Of a stretch of 53,126 nt of DNA, positions 34,184 through 42,035 are shown in pieces. The notes under the pieces are model-generated. The model was given only the letters and a program-made list of their open reading frames with translations. It ran no database searches and had not been told where the DNA came from. This DNA is from Bacteroides caecigallinarum (GTDB lineage: Bacteria > Bacteroidota > Bacteroidia > Bacteroidales > Bacteroidaceae), in the NCBI RefSeq assembly GCF_021530995.1, contig NZ_JADYTF010000009.1, positions 1 to 53,126 on the forward strand, given 5' to 3'. Positions within the stretch are counted from its first letter, which is position 1. Each line of letters opens with the position of its first letter. The translations under genes and the position numbers were made by a program.

Positions 34184-34213
34184 TTGCGGATTGAGAAAAA
34201 AAACGTACCTTTG
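34184..34213 (+). promoter_or_regulatory. Orphan promoter between the Abi gene and mobC
   Basis: TTG (34184-34186), 19 bp, TACCTTTG (34206-34213). No ORF follows before the terminator at 34309-34344. Confidence 0.65.
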
Positions 34214-34219
34214 CAACAT

Positions 34220-34344
34220 CTGAACAAGATAGTTTGTTAAACTCAAAGATAATAAGCCTTCCGGGCGCGTCGCAAGACAGCATACTTGGGAGGCGTTCTT
34301 CATTTTAAGAGGTGGCGGTTCTATGGATTCCGCCACCTCTTTTT
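34220..34344 (+). ncRNA. Candidate small RNA convergent with mobC
   Basis: A consensus promoter and a strong terminator bracket about 125 nt without an ORF. The RNA would end 3 bp from the mobC stop on the opposite strand. No complementary target found by eye. The function is unknown. Confidence 0.5.
34309..34344. terminator. Bidirectional intrinsic terminator
   Basis: GAGGTGGCGG (34309-34318) pairs with CCGCCACCTC (34330-34339), 10 perfect bp. TTTTT follows on the plus strand. On the minus strand it stands right after mobC and can end that transcript too. Confidence 0.9.
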
Positions 34345-34346
34345 GA

Positions 34347-36356
34347 TTATTTCTGCTGCAACAAATGGCTCAGGTTCTCGTCACCCGCGATACGCTCCAG
34401 CTCGTCGGCGACAATCTTTTTCACCTCTTCCTTGATGCGGTTATAGTTTTCCTGCACCTTTTCCTGCATACAGTCATTGCCGTTCTCGTCGGTAAAATCC
34501 GTAATGACGGGAATAGGCTTGTAAGCCTTCGTTTCAGCCGCCACCTTCGCATTGTCCACGACAATCTCCGCATGGAAAATCTTCTGTTCGATACGTTCAT
34601 TGAAATTGTCGGACACCGAACCGACAAACATGCCCTGCGTCAGGCCGGAAATCTTGCTCGGCGGGATAAGGCTGTCCATCTGCGTGTTAATGGAGGTGGA
34701 AACGTCCTGCCGGTTGATGGATATGGACTGACGCTTCTGCAAGACCTTTCCGAACCTCTCCGAAAGCGTCTTGGCGGTTTCGCCCACCACCTGACCGGAG
34801 AAGATGTTGCCGACAGTGTTCATCACCACCTTCGCTTCCTTGTCCCCATAGTCACGTACAAGCTGTGAGAAATCCTGAAATCCCAGACATACGGCGACCT
34901 TGTTGCTTCGTGCCGTGGCAATCAGGTTGTCCAGCCCCTTGAAATAGATGGTGGGTAGCTCGTCAATAATCACCGAAGACTTGAGCATACCCTTCTTGTT
35001 TATCAGCTTGACGATACGTGAGTTATACAAACCCAGTGCCGCACCGTAGATGTTCTGGCGGTCGGGATTGTTCCCGACACACAGGACTTTCGGCTCTTCA
35101 GGATTGTTGATGTCGAGCGTAAACTCGCTGTCGCTCATCACCCAGTACAGTTGCGGTGAAATCATGCGTGAAAGCGGGATTTTCGCCGATGCAATCTGAC
35201 CCATCAGCTGCTCGGCAGCCCCTCCCAGCCATGCATCCATAAAGGGACTGAGGTAGTTCTCCAGCTCCGGATATGAGGTAAGGATGGGGAAAATATCCTC
35301 GTACCTGCGGTTCAGGAACTCAATGGCATGGGGAAAGGTACAGTATCTACCGTTCTGATAGATTTTGAGATACCATATAATCGCCGCAAAAAGGATGATT
35401 GGTGACTCCACAAAGAAGTCCCCCTGCTTCTGCACCCACGTTTTATTGAGGTTGAGCATGATGGTATATGCCGATTCATAAGCATCCGAGATGTCCGTCA
35501 TGAAATCCGGGTGAATGGGATTGCAGCGATGGCTCCTTCGCGGGTCGTCAAAGTTTATCACATAGAACTTCGGCTTTACCTTGTATGCGTCAAGGTGGTT
35601 GAGCAGGTGGTTATAGGCAATCGTTGAAAGGTCAGGATACTTGAAATCATAGATATATTGACTATACCCCTTCTCAATCTGCTGCTTGATGAAGCTGTTT
35701 ACCACGGCATAGGATTTTCCGGAACCCGGAGTACCCAGCACGATGGTTGCACGGAAGGGATTGACCACATTGATCCATCCCTGATGCCACTTCTTCCTGT
35801 AATAAAAACGGGTGGGCAGATTCACGGAATAGTCATTCTCCAGCAGACGGGTTTCCTGCATGAAACTCTCGTTCTCGTTGTTGAACACATCGTCCATGAG
35901 ATTGTGCTTCAGCAGGCGTGACATCCACAGTCCGCCCATCAGCAGACAGATATATCCTGCCGAAAGGGTAAGGATATACAGAAAGGCGACCGTCGCGACA
36001 TGAAACGGAAGCTCCAGTATCCACCAGTTCAGGAAAAACAGCACAAAGCCTGCGGCAAGAGCCGTCCATATCCTGCGCCAGGTGATTTTCTCACCTTTCA
36101 CGCCCTTGGTTCCCAGACACGAGAGTGCCAGCAGAAGGACTGCGAACAGCTTCGTGTAAAGGACGGAACGGAACAGACCGGCGGTACGGTTGAAATTCAC
36201 CAGTATCCTGTCCACCACGCCGATGTCAATCCCCCAGAGGCGTATGGCCTCATAGCAGAACCAATACACGTTCATGACCACTAAAATAATACTCACGGCA
36301 CGAAGAAAATCCATGATTTTCGCAAGTGCCCTCAAATCATCTTCCTGTTGTGACAT
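34347..36356 (-). CDS. mobC: MobC coupling protein (TraG/VirD4 family)
   Basis: A 669-residue type IV coupling protein that links the relaxosome to the mating channel. The N-terminus has several membrane segments (about residues 17-35, 68-82, 98-115 and 120-145). The ATPase has Walker A GTPGSGKS (208-215) and Walker B-like SVIIDELP, followed by ARSNKVAVCLGFQDFSQL. It is encoded on the minus strand with mobB and mobA, 33 bp after mobB. In CTnDOT the gene is called mobC despite being a TraG homolog. Confidence 0.92.
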   Translation of the reverse strand: MSQQEDDLRALAKIMDFLRAVSIILVVMNVYWFCYEAIRLWGIDIGVVDRILVNFNRTAGLFRSVLYTKLFAVLLLALSCLGTKGVKGEKITWRRIWTALAAGFVLFFLNWWILELPFHVATVAFLYILTLSAGYICLLMGGLWMSRLLKHNLMDDVFNNENESFMQETRLLENDYSVNLPTRFYYRKKWHQGWINVVNPFRATIVLGTPGSGKSYAVVNSFIKQQIEKGYSQYIYDFKYPDLSTIAYNHLLNHLDAYKVKPKFYVINFDDPRRSHRCNPIHPDFMTDISDAYESAYTIMLNLNKTWVQKQGDFFVESPIILFAAIIWYLKIYQNGRYCTFPHAIEFLNRRYEDIFPILTSYPELENYLSPFMDAWLGGAAEQLMGQIASAKIPLSRMISPQLYWVMSDSEFTLDINNPEEPKVLCVGNNPDRQNIYGAALGLYNSRIVKLINKKGMLKSSVIIDELPTIYFKGLDNLIATARSNKVAVCLGFQDFSQLVRDYGDKEAKVVMNTVGNIFSGQVVGETAKTLSERFGKVLQKRQSISINRQDVSTSINTQMDSLIPPSKISGLTQGMFVGSVSDNFNERIEQKIFHAEIVVDNAKVAAETKAYKPIPVITDFTDENGNDCMQEKVQENYNRIKEEVKKIVADELERIAGDENLSHLLQQK

Positions 36357-36389
36357 TTGATTGAAATTGTTTAACGGTTAAAAATCTGA

Positions 36390-37640
36390 TTACATACCCA
36401 AGCCCCTGCGCTTCTTCTTTTTCTTCTTACGCTGCATGGCTCGGATAAAGGCTTCCTCTTCGGCATTGACCGCCGGACCTTCGGGAGTGAACAGCCCCAT
36501 GCCGCCCGGATAATCTACACTATCGGAAGCATCGCGCGTATAAGCCGCCTCGCGTTCTTCCGCCGGAACGGAGAGCCGGATCGGCGGGAGTCCTGCATAC
36601 GGCAGGGTGAAATGTTCCTGCAAGGCATTTGCGGAAAGTTCCTTGCCCATGCGTGAGCCGTTTAGCACACAGCCGGTGCGGTGGTCGATGAAGGTGGCTC
36701 CGTAGATGCGTCCTTCCTCCGTGTGGCGCAGCACGGTGTCGATGCCCTTCTCTTTGAGCCGGGAAATGAACTTCTCCTTGTCATACGTTTCTCCCAGTAC
36801 GGCAAGTACGGTGCGTTTTGTCACGTCCGCCAGCTTCCTGTCCCTGATGTCCTGTCCGGAACAGGCGAACTTCTTCTGCACGGCATCATAGCCGACCGTC
36901 TTTCCGAAGAGCGAGGACTTGAACGGATTGCCGACCTTGTTCCCGTCGCCGTCCGTGGCGGAATAGACCAGTCCGCGGTACTCACGTCCGCGCACGTTTC
37001 CCTGAGTTTCCTCGACGGTCACATTATAAAGGGAAAGAAGGGCACGGTATTCGCCCATCGTCTGGAAACGGTATTGCCTGCATACCGCCTTCACGGTGTT
37101 GCCGACCTGCCTCTTGACATCACCGGCGGAAACGTCCACCCCGCGCAGCGGATTTTCAAGACGCTCGCTCCGGCATTCTGCCGGACGAAGCCCGTATTTC
37201 TCCTCCAGCTCCCGGCGTATGCGGTCACTGCGGCGAAAAAGGAAATCGCAGTTGAGCCGCCTGCCGTTCTCATCCACATTGACCGTCACGATATGCACAT
37301 GGTGGCGGTCTATATCCTCGTGCTTATATATCATATAAGGCTGCTCCCCGAAACCGAGCTTCTCCAGATATTCCCTTGCGATGTTCTGCAGGTCCGTATC
37401 CGTGAGCCTGTCCTCCGGGTGCGGATTGAGCGATATATGCACCACCGGTTTCTCCACCCTTGTCTGTGAGGGCATGTAAAGCAGAAAGTCGTTCAACGCA
37501 CGTCCGATGTCCACCGTGCCTGTACCGTCGTTATAGATCTTGTTGGTAGCAAGGAGCTTTCCCCTTGCCTCGTTGATTTTCTCCCCGTTGTAGGCAAGTG
37601 CGCCGTACAACGAGCTTCCCATGCTGATTTTTGCTACCAT
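36390..37640 (-). CDS. mobB: MobB relaxase
   Basis: A 416-residue relaxase/mobilisation nuclease that nicks oriT and leads the strand into the recipient. The N-terminus MVAKISMGSSLYGALAYNGE is typical. The HUH metal site is visible as DRHHVHIVTVNVDENG (His triad, near residue 135). The C-terminus is very basic (MQRKKKKKKRRGLGM). I placed the start at 37640, where TGATG joins the mobA stop to the mobB ATG; a longer frame starting at 37700 would overlap mobA and lacks homology. Confidence 0.92.
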   Translation of the reverse strand: MVAKISMGSSLYGALAYNGEKINEARGKLLATNKIYNDGTGTVDIGRALNDFLLYMPSQTRVEKPVVHISLNPHPEDRLTDTDLQNIAREYLEKLGFGEQPYMIYKHEDIDRHHVHIVTVNVDENGRRLNCDFLFRRSDRIRRELEEKYGLRPAECRSERLENPLRGVDVSAGDVKRQVGNTVKAVCRQYRFQTMGEYRALLSLYNVTVEETQGNVRGREYRGLVYSATDGDGNKVGNPFKSSLFGKTVGYDAVQKKFACSGQDIRDRKLADVTKRTVLAVLGETYDKEKFISRLKEKGIDTVLRHTEEGRIYGATFIDHRTGCVLNGSRMGKELSANALQEHFTLPYAGLPPIRLSVPAEEREAAYTRDASDSVDYPGGMGLFTPEGPAVNAEEEAFIRAMQRKKKKKKRRGLGM

Positions 37641-38125
37641 CACCCCTGATTTTTGTCGTTCTCCAATCCCGTTTCCATGACGGCATTCTTCGCCGCCCAT
37701 TCTTTCAGTTCCTCAGAAAGCCCTACAATCTGACGGCTCAGCTTCACAAGTTCGATGGTGTCCTGCTCCAGCCGGAAGAGCAGCGCCATCGCCTTCTTCT
37801 CGGAAAAGTGCATCCTCAGTTCCTTGACCACCTGATTGTAATTGGTTCCCACTGCCCGGAACTGGGCATGAAAATCGGACAGTCTGGTGCAATATTCCAC
37901 CAGTGTCTTGTCCACTTTCAGCACCTTGAACGGTCTTCCGAAGAAGTGTTCCTTGAGGAATACGGATCTGGCATAGACACCCGATTTCTCGAACATGGCG
38001 AGGAAACGGTTGTGCTCCACCTCGTTGAAACGGACGGTGTAGCGGTACACCGCCGGGTCGATTTTGGGATTTCTCCCGGTCTTTCCGCCCTTTTTCGGCG
38101 GACTGTTCTTCTTTTTCTCAATCAT
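37640..38125 (-). CDS. mobA: MobA relaxosome accessory protein
   Basis: A 161-residue basic protein that in CTnDOT-type elements helps MobB at oriT. After a Lys/Pro/Gly-rich start comes YRYTVRFNEVEHNRFLAMFE (a ribbon-helix-helix-like strand) and GVYARSVFLKEHFFG, then a helical C-terminal part. It is translationally coupled to mobB. Its leader, ending 3 nt before the ATG, contains CCGCTAAATCCTAAGT, a near match to the sRNA target motif. Confidence 0.9.
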   Translation of the reverse strand: MIEKKKNSPPKKGGKTGRNPKIDPAVYRYTVRFNEVEHNRFLAMFEKSGVYARSVFLKEHFFGRPFKVLKVDKTLVEYCTRLSDFHAQFRAVGTNYNQVVKELRMHFSEKKAMALLFRLEQDTIELVKLSRQIVGLSEELKEWAAKNAVMETGLENDKNQG

Positions 38126-38128
38126 ATT

Positions 38129-38144
38129 ACTTAGGATTTAGCGG
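38129..38144 (-). promoter_or_regulatory. Variant sRNA target motif in the mobA leader
   Basis: On the minus strand CCGCTAAATCCTAAGT is followed by AAT and the ATG, the same spacing as CCACTAAATCCAAAGT-AAA-ATG at traN. Pairing with the sRNA would have one G-U pair and one mismatch. Confidence 0.45.
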
Positions 38145-38400
38145 TTACACGGCACAAGCCCCGCCTTGGGGACATTCCACCGCAGGTTTTTCAGGCTTCC
38201 CGACTTCGGAGAGGAAGCCCGCCCCCTGCAAGGGCAAGTGCTTTTCAGGGATGCTCAAATCATTTTGAGCCGCTGAAAAGACATCTTGCTGTTGGCTGGA
38301 GCCAACAAAAATCCGTCGGGGACGGATTGGAAAGGAAACCTTCAGACCCACGGCTTCGCCCGTAGCGGGAAACCCTGCCGTTCGGGGGCAAAGTTACGGT
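38145..38400. other. Probable oriT: cluster of hairpins upstream of mobA
   Basis: Between divergent mob and tra genes lie at least five hairpins: GGCTTCC/GGAAGCC (about 38192-38218), a long interrupted one CTTTTCAG-GCTCAAA with TTTGAGC-CTGAAAAG (38241-38280), GTTGGCT/AGCCAAC (38291-38306), ATCCGTC/GACGGAT (38311-38327), and GC-rich repeats to 38390. TAACTTTG on the minus strand (38389-38396) is a -7 box for mobA, so its leader contains these hairpins. The position next to the relaxosome genes fits oriT; the nic site cannot be seen. Confidence 0.55.
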
Positions 38401-38545
38401 GATAAACGGTTGTGGAATAGTATATTAAGTAAGCCAATCGCTGCCTATCGGCGCAACATGCTGCCAGTTGTCCGGGAAGTGATACAACTTCCATTATTTC
38501 CATGTTTATTTGCATCGTGATTCAAAAAAACAGTGATTTGAAGAT

Positions 38546-38821
38546 ATGAGAAATGACATCATCCAATACCCGAAAATTCAAACCGGCAAACATTTGCCGA
38601 AACGGTTATCCGGTTCAGCAGATAACTGCATATTCAATGATCCGGTGACTTACAGATTCAATGATTTCATGACGTACTGTCGTCAGTCACCAATTATCCG
38701 AAACATTGTTTCACCAATGAACCGGATACGTGATGAACCGCCTGTTTGCAGATTCATTGAAGCGGAAACGGAAATCACCGGTTCTGTATGGAAACAACAA
38801 ATCATTTTATCAATAACTTAA
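38546..38821 (+). CDS. Doubtful small ORF upstream of traA
   Basis: An open frame of 91 codons (MRNDIIQYPKIQTGKHLPKR...) ends 6 bp before traA. No family is recognised, and the DNA is dominated by repeated CCGG-centred motifs and repeats of CAGATTCA, so it may be regulatory DNA rather than a gene. Confidence 0.3.
   Translation: MRNDIIQYPKIQTGKHLPKRLSGSADNCIFNDPVTYRFNDFMTYCRQSPIIRNIVSPMNRIRDEPPVCRFIEAETEITGSVWKQQIILSIT
38608..38784. promoter_or_regulatory. Repeated ATCCGGTTC-type sites before traA
   Basis: ATCCGGTTC (38608), GATCCGGTGA (about 38640), GAACCGGAT (38719, inverted) and ACCGGTTC (38777) lie within 180 bp upstream of the tra operon. In CTnDOT the excision proteins activate the tra promoter; these may be such sites. 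This is inference. Confidence 0.35.
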
Positions 38822-38827
38822 ATATCT

Positions 38828-39595
38828 ATGACAATGAGTAATGAAATCTTCGTTGCATTCGCAACACAGAAAGGCGGTATCGGAAAATCCACCATTACGG
38901 CGCTTGCCGCCAACTATCTCCACAACGTGAAAGGTTACAATGTAGCCGTGATAGACTGCGATGCCCCGCAGCACAGCATCTACGGACTCCGTGAGCGCGA
39001 AACAAAACTGATTGACGAGAGCCGGTACTTCAAGGCACTCGCCTGCGAGCATTTCCGCAAGCTGAAAAGGAATGCCTATCCGGTCATTGCCAGCGATGCG
39101 GTGAACGCCCTTGATGACGCGGAAAAGCTGATAAGCGGGGAAGCGGTCAAGCCGGACATCGTGTTTTTTGACATGCCGGGAACGCTCAAAAGCAACGGCG
39201 TGGTGAAAACCCTGTCGCAAATGGACTATATCTTCGCCCCCATGAGTGCCGACCGCTTTGTCGTGGAAAGTACGCTGCAATTCGCCGCTATGTTCCGTAA
39301 CAACCTCATGACGACGGGGCGGTCGAAAACCAAAGGACTGTACCTGTTCTGGACGATGGTGGACGGCAGGGAGAAGAACGGGCTGTATGATGTTTATGAG
39401 GACGTCATAGCGGACATGGGACTTTCGATACTCTCGACCCGCCTGCCGGACAGCAAGAAATTCCGACGCGACCTTTCGGAAGAACGAAAAAGCGTGTTCC
39501 GCTCGACCATATTCCCCACTGAGGCGTCACTCCTGAAAGGGAGCGGCATCCGCGAGTTTTCGGAAGAGATATGTAAAATCATTACCGGGCGTTGA
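38828..39595 (+). CDS. traA: TraA, ParA/MinD-family ATPase
   Basis: A 255-residue ParA-like ATPase with a deviant Walker A (ATQKGGIGKSTITALAANYL, from residue 11), VAVIDCDAPQ and DIVFFDMPG. It is the first gene of the tra operon in CTnDOT-type elements, where it is called TraA; the exact role in transfer is not established to my knowledge. ATG 38828 and ATG 38834 are both possible. It is followed after 2 bp by traB. Confidence 0.9.
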   Translation: MTMSNEIFVAFATQKGGIGKSTITALAANYLHNVKGYNVAVIDCDAPQHSIYGLRERETKLIDESRYFKALACEHFRKLKRNAYPVIASDAVNALDDAEKLISGEAVKPDIVFFDMPGTLKSNGVVKTLSQMDYIFAPMSADRFVVESTLQFAAMFRNNLMTTGRSKTKGLYLFWTMVDGREKNGLYDVYEDVIADMGLSILSTRLPDSKKFRRDLSEERKSVFRSTIFPTEASLLKGSGIREFSEEICKIITGR

Positions 39596-39597
39596 GC

Positions 39598-40020
39598 ATG
39601 GGCAGCAGGAAAGTGAATACGGAGGACATTGACGAGGAACTGTTGATCGCCTCTATCGGCAGACGCACGCAGGACGGCAACACACGGCCTGCACAGGAAC
39701 CTCCTGCCGTTCCGGCCGAAGAAAGTACAGGCGGAACGGAACCGCCGGCGGCAAAGGAGAAAACGTCAAGGGAAAGCAGCCGACGGAAACGGCAGGAGGA
39801 AGACTATATGATGTTTCTGCGCCGCAATGAGCTGAAAACCCGCCAGTGTGTCTATATCAGCCGCGACGTACACAGCAAGATTCTGAAAATCGTGAATGAC
39901 ATTGCCGGACGTGAGATAACTGTCGGCGGCTACGTGGACACCGTACTGCGGCAACATCTGGAACAGCACAAGGAACAGATCAACGAACTGTACAAGAAAC
40001 AAAGAGATGATTTAATCTAA
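39598..40020 (+). CDS. traB: TraB, DUF3408 protein
   Basis: A 140-residue protein with an acidic, Pro/Glu-rich N-terminal half and a C-terminal DUF3408 domain (TRQCVYISRDVHSKILKIVN, GGYVDTVLRQHLEQH), which looks like a ribbon-helix-helix fold. The pair traB-traC are paralogs. ATG 39598 was chosen over TTG 39592. It is probably a DNA-binding protein paired with TraA. Confidence 0.8.
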   Translation: MGSRKVNTEDIDEELLIASIGRRTQDGNTRPAQEPPAVPAEESTGGTEPPAAKEKTSRESSRRKRQEEDYMMFLRRNELKTRQCVYISRDVHSKILKIVNDIAGREITVGGYVDTVLRQHLEQHKEQINELYKKQRDDLI

Positions 40021-40032
40021 AAATCAACGACA

Positions 40033-40389
40033 ATGGAACATAAAAAAAGAAAAGCAAGACCGCATGACAGCGGCAAGGAAATGATTACCGTCGGGATACA
40101 GACGAACGTGGAAATCGTGTCGTCCTCACCGGCAAGGGGCAAATACAGCGAAAAGGAGTATGAACGGCTGTTCATCCGGGAGTCCGGGATGCGGGCACGC
40201 GACGGGAAAATGACATATATACGCCGTGAATACCATAACCGCATCAGGCGTATCATACGGGTCATCGGACATGACCGGCTCTCGATGTCGGCCTACATCG
40301 ACCATGTGCTGACCCTGCATTTCGGGCAGTCCGACGAGGCAATAAAAAGCCTGTACGAGAAGAATTATGAAAAGGAATATCAACCATAA
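40033..40389 (+). CDS. traC: TraC, DUF3408 protein
   Basis: A 118-residue paralog of traB (MTYIRREYHNRIRRIIRVIG, MSAYIDHVLTLHFGQ), with a short basic N-terminus in place of the acidic half. It is 12 bp after traB. Likely a DNA-binding partner; the function is unproven. Confidence 0.8.
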   Translation: MEHKKRKARPHDSGKEMITVGIQTNVEIVSSSPARGKYSEKEYERLFIRESGMRARDGKMTYIRREYHNRIRRIIRVIGHDRLSMSAYIDHVLTLHFGQSDEAIKSLYEKNYEKEYQP

Positions 40390-40399
40390 GAATGAAACG

Positions 40400-40477
40400 A
40401 TGAAAAGAAGACAGGAAAACAGAAAATGCGCGAGTGAGAAACATAAGTCCAACATAAACGACGGAAAACGCCCATGA
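40400..40477 (+). CDS. Short basic ORF coupled to traD
   Basis: A 25-codon frame (MKRRQENRKCASEKHKSNIN...) whose stop overlaps the traD start as ATGA. It is rich in Lys/Arg. It may only serve to couple translation; coding is uncertain. Confidence 0.3.
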   Translation: MKRRQENRKCASEKHKSNINDGKRP

Positions 40478-41202
40478 GCCTGACCACAATCCTATTGACC
40501 GTATCGGTCGCCTGCAACGTATGGTTCGTGTTCCTGCTCATGTATGACCGGATCATGGAAACGAGGCTGTTCCGCTTCTTCGGGAAACTGGCAGGCATCT
40601 GGAAGTCACTCCATGCAGAGGAAAAGGACAGCAGCCCGGAAGCGGATGCGTCCGCCACCGCCACGGCACCGGAAATCATCGGCAAGAGCCGTTTCAGAAT
40701 GACGGTAACCCGGACAATGACTACCGTACCGAAGCCACAAGCTGCCACTTCGGATAAAGGCGAGGAAGTGCAGAGTGATGATGTTACCTTTGCCGACGAA
40801 GCCGAAAGGAAGACGGCACGGGTACCGGAAGAGAAGTTCGACGAAGTATTCAGCAACATACCTCCTGAAGAGGTTGAGTACGGCGAAGGTGAACCGGAAG
40901 AGGAAACCCCGGACAGACGTCAGGCTTCCGGCAGCAGCTTTGACGAGATTGAAAAGGCCGTCAAGACCGCCCGAAATCCAGATGCGACACGGACGGAACG
41001 TGAACAGGCTGCAAAGGTATTTGTCGAAATGGAGGGTACGGAGCTGTATGACATGCTTATGGAAGGTTCCACCGAAATGAGCGTCCGTATCAAGGGGCTG
41101 ATTGAAATCCGGTTGAAAGAGCAGGAAGTCGAGTTTCTGGTACCCGACAACATCGACGAGTTTGACATCCGCAAATATGCAACGACAACCAAAAAGGAAT
41201 GA
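40474..41202 (+). CDS. traD: TraD, conjugal transfer protein
   Basis: A 242-residue protein with one N-terminal membrane segment (LTTILLTVSVACNVWFVFLL), a disordered acidic middle (about residues 48-150) and a helical C-terminus (FDEIEKAVKTARNPDATRTE, then ELYDMLMEGSTEM). By position it is the CTnDOT TraD. The function is unknown; unrelated to F-plasmid TraD. Confidence 0.8.
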   Translation: MSLTTILLTVSVACNVWFVFLLMYDRIMETRLFRFFGKLAGIWKSLHAEEKDSSPEADASATATAPEIIGKSRFRMTVTRTMTTVPKPQAATSDKGEEVQSDDVTFADEAERKTARVPEEKFDEVFSNIPPEEVEYGEGEPEEETPDRRQASGSSFDEIEKAVKTARNPDATRTEREQAAKVFVEMEGTELYDMLMEGSTEMSVRIKGLIEIRLKEQEVEFLVPDNIDEFDIRKYATTTKKE

Positions 41203-41294
41203 AGAAAGAACAGTAGTACCGACCCCCGGAAAGCGGATACAAGGTAACCGCCTGCCGGAACGGACAATCCCAAGTCCGTGGAACCAAAAGGGAG

Positions 41295-41309
41295 ACCACT
41301 AAACCAAAA
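41295..41309 (+). promoter_or_regulatory. Variant sRNA target motif before traE
   Basis: ACCACTAAACCAAAA: as the traN motif but with one T missing. It lies about 68 nt before the traE ATG and 12 nt before a 19-codon ORF. Confidence 0.4.
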
Positions 41310-41320
41310 ACAAAATCAGT

Positions 41321-41380
41321 ATGAACCGCCGGAAGAAGGACTATCCACCCTTTGACGGCACAAACAAAAAGTATTTATGA
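41321..41380 (+). CDS. Short ORF coupled to traE
   Basis: A 19-codon frame (MNRRKKDYPPFDGTNKKYL) whose stop overlaps the traE start as ATGA, just as the short frame before traD does. Its ATG follows AAAATCAGT, the same sequence that precedes the exc ATG (CAAATCAGT). Confidence 0.35.
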   Translation: MNRRKKDYPPFDGTNKKYL

Positions 41381-41694
41381 ACAGAAACATCAAGAACAGC
41401 AAGAAAATCATCCTTTCGGCAGCACTTCTCATCGCTGCCGCATCATCCGCTTTCGCACAGGACAACGGACTGGCAGGCATCAACGAGGCCACTTCAATGG
41501 TCACTTCCTATTTTGACCCCGGAACGAAGCTGATATACGCCATCGGCGCCGTTGTCGGTCTGATAGGCGGCGTAAAGGTCTATGGCAAATTCTCGTCCGG
41601 TGATCCTGACACCAGCAAGACCGCCGCTTCGTGGTTCGGTGCGTGTATCTTCCTGATTGTGGCGGCGACAATCCTCCGTTCATTCTTCCTTTAA
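41377..41694 (+). CDS. traE: TraE, DUF4134 membrane protein
   Basis: A 105-residue protein with a cleavable signal (IILSAALLIAAASSAFAQ) and two further membrane segments (LIYAIGAVVGLIGGVKVYG, SWFGACIFLIVAATILRSFF). This is the DUF4134 family, with the size and topology of VirB2-type pilin subunits. It is followed 8 bp later by traF. Confidence 0.9.
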   Translation: MNRNIKNSKKIILSAALLIAAASSAFAQDNGLAGINEATSMVTSYFDPGTKLIYAIGAVVGLIGGVKVYGKFSSGDPDTSKTAASWFGACIFLIVAATILRSFFL

Positions 41695-41702
41695 TATACG
41701 GT

Positions 41703-42035
41703 ATGGCTGAATATCCGATCAACAAGGGTATCGGCCGTTCGGTTGAGTTCAAGGGACTAAAGGCACAATACCTGTTCATCTTCGTGGGCGGGCTTCTGGC
41801 CCTCTTTGTCCTGTTCGTCATCCTCTATATGGTCGGAACCGACCAGTGGATATGTATCGGCATCGGTGCGGCAGGCGCCTCCGTCCTTGTATGGCAGACC
41901 TTCGCGCTGAATGCCCGGTACGGCGAACACGGGCTGATGAAGCTGGGTGCCGCAAGAAGCCATCCCCGTTACCTGACCAACCGTCGGCGCATTGCCCGGC
42001 TGCTTAAACGAAAAAGAAAGGAAGAGAAAATATGA
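41703..42035 (+). CDS. traF: TraF, DUF4133 membrane protein
   Basis: A 110-residue inner-membrane protein (MAEYPINKGIGRSVEFKGLK, then two membrane segments LFIFVGGLLALFVLFVILYM and WICIGIGAAGASVLVWQTFA) with a basic C-terminus. VirB3-like by size, topology and position before the VirB4-type ATPase. I chose ATG 41703, not an in-frame start at 41631 inside traE. It overlaps traG by 4 bp. Confidence 0.9.
   Translation: MAEYPINKGIGRSVEFKGLKAQYLFIFVGGLLALFVLFVILYMVGTDQWICIGIGAAGASVLVWQTFALNARYGEHGLMKLGAARSHPRYLTNRRRIARLLKRKRKEEKI

Noticed and set aside
37641-37700. N-terminal extension of MobB
   Set aside because: It lies inside mobA and lacks homology; TGATG coupling at 37640 fits the family start.
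41631-41702. Longer start for TraF
   Set aside because: It lies inside traE; MAEYPINKG is the conserved TraF start.
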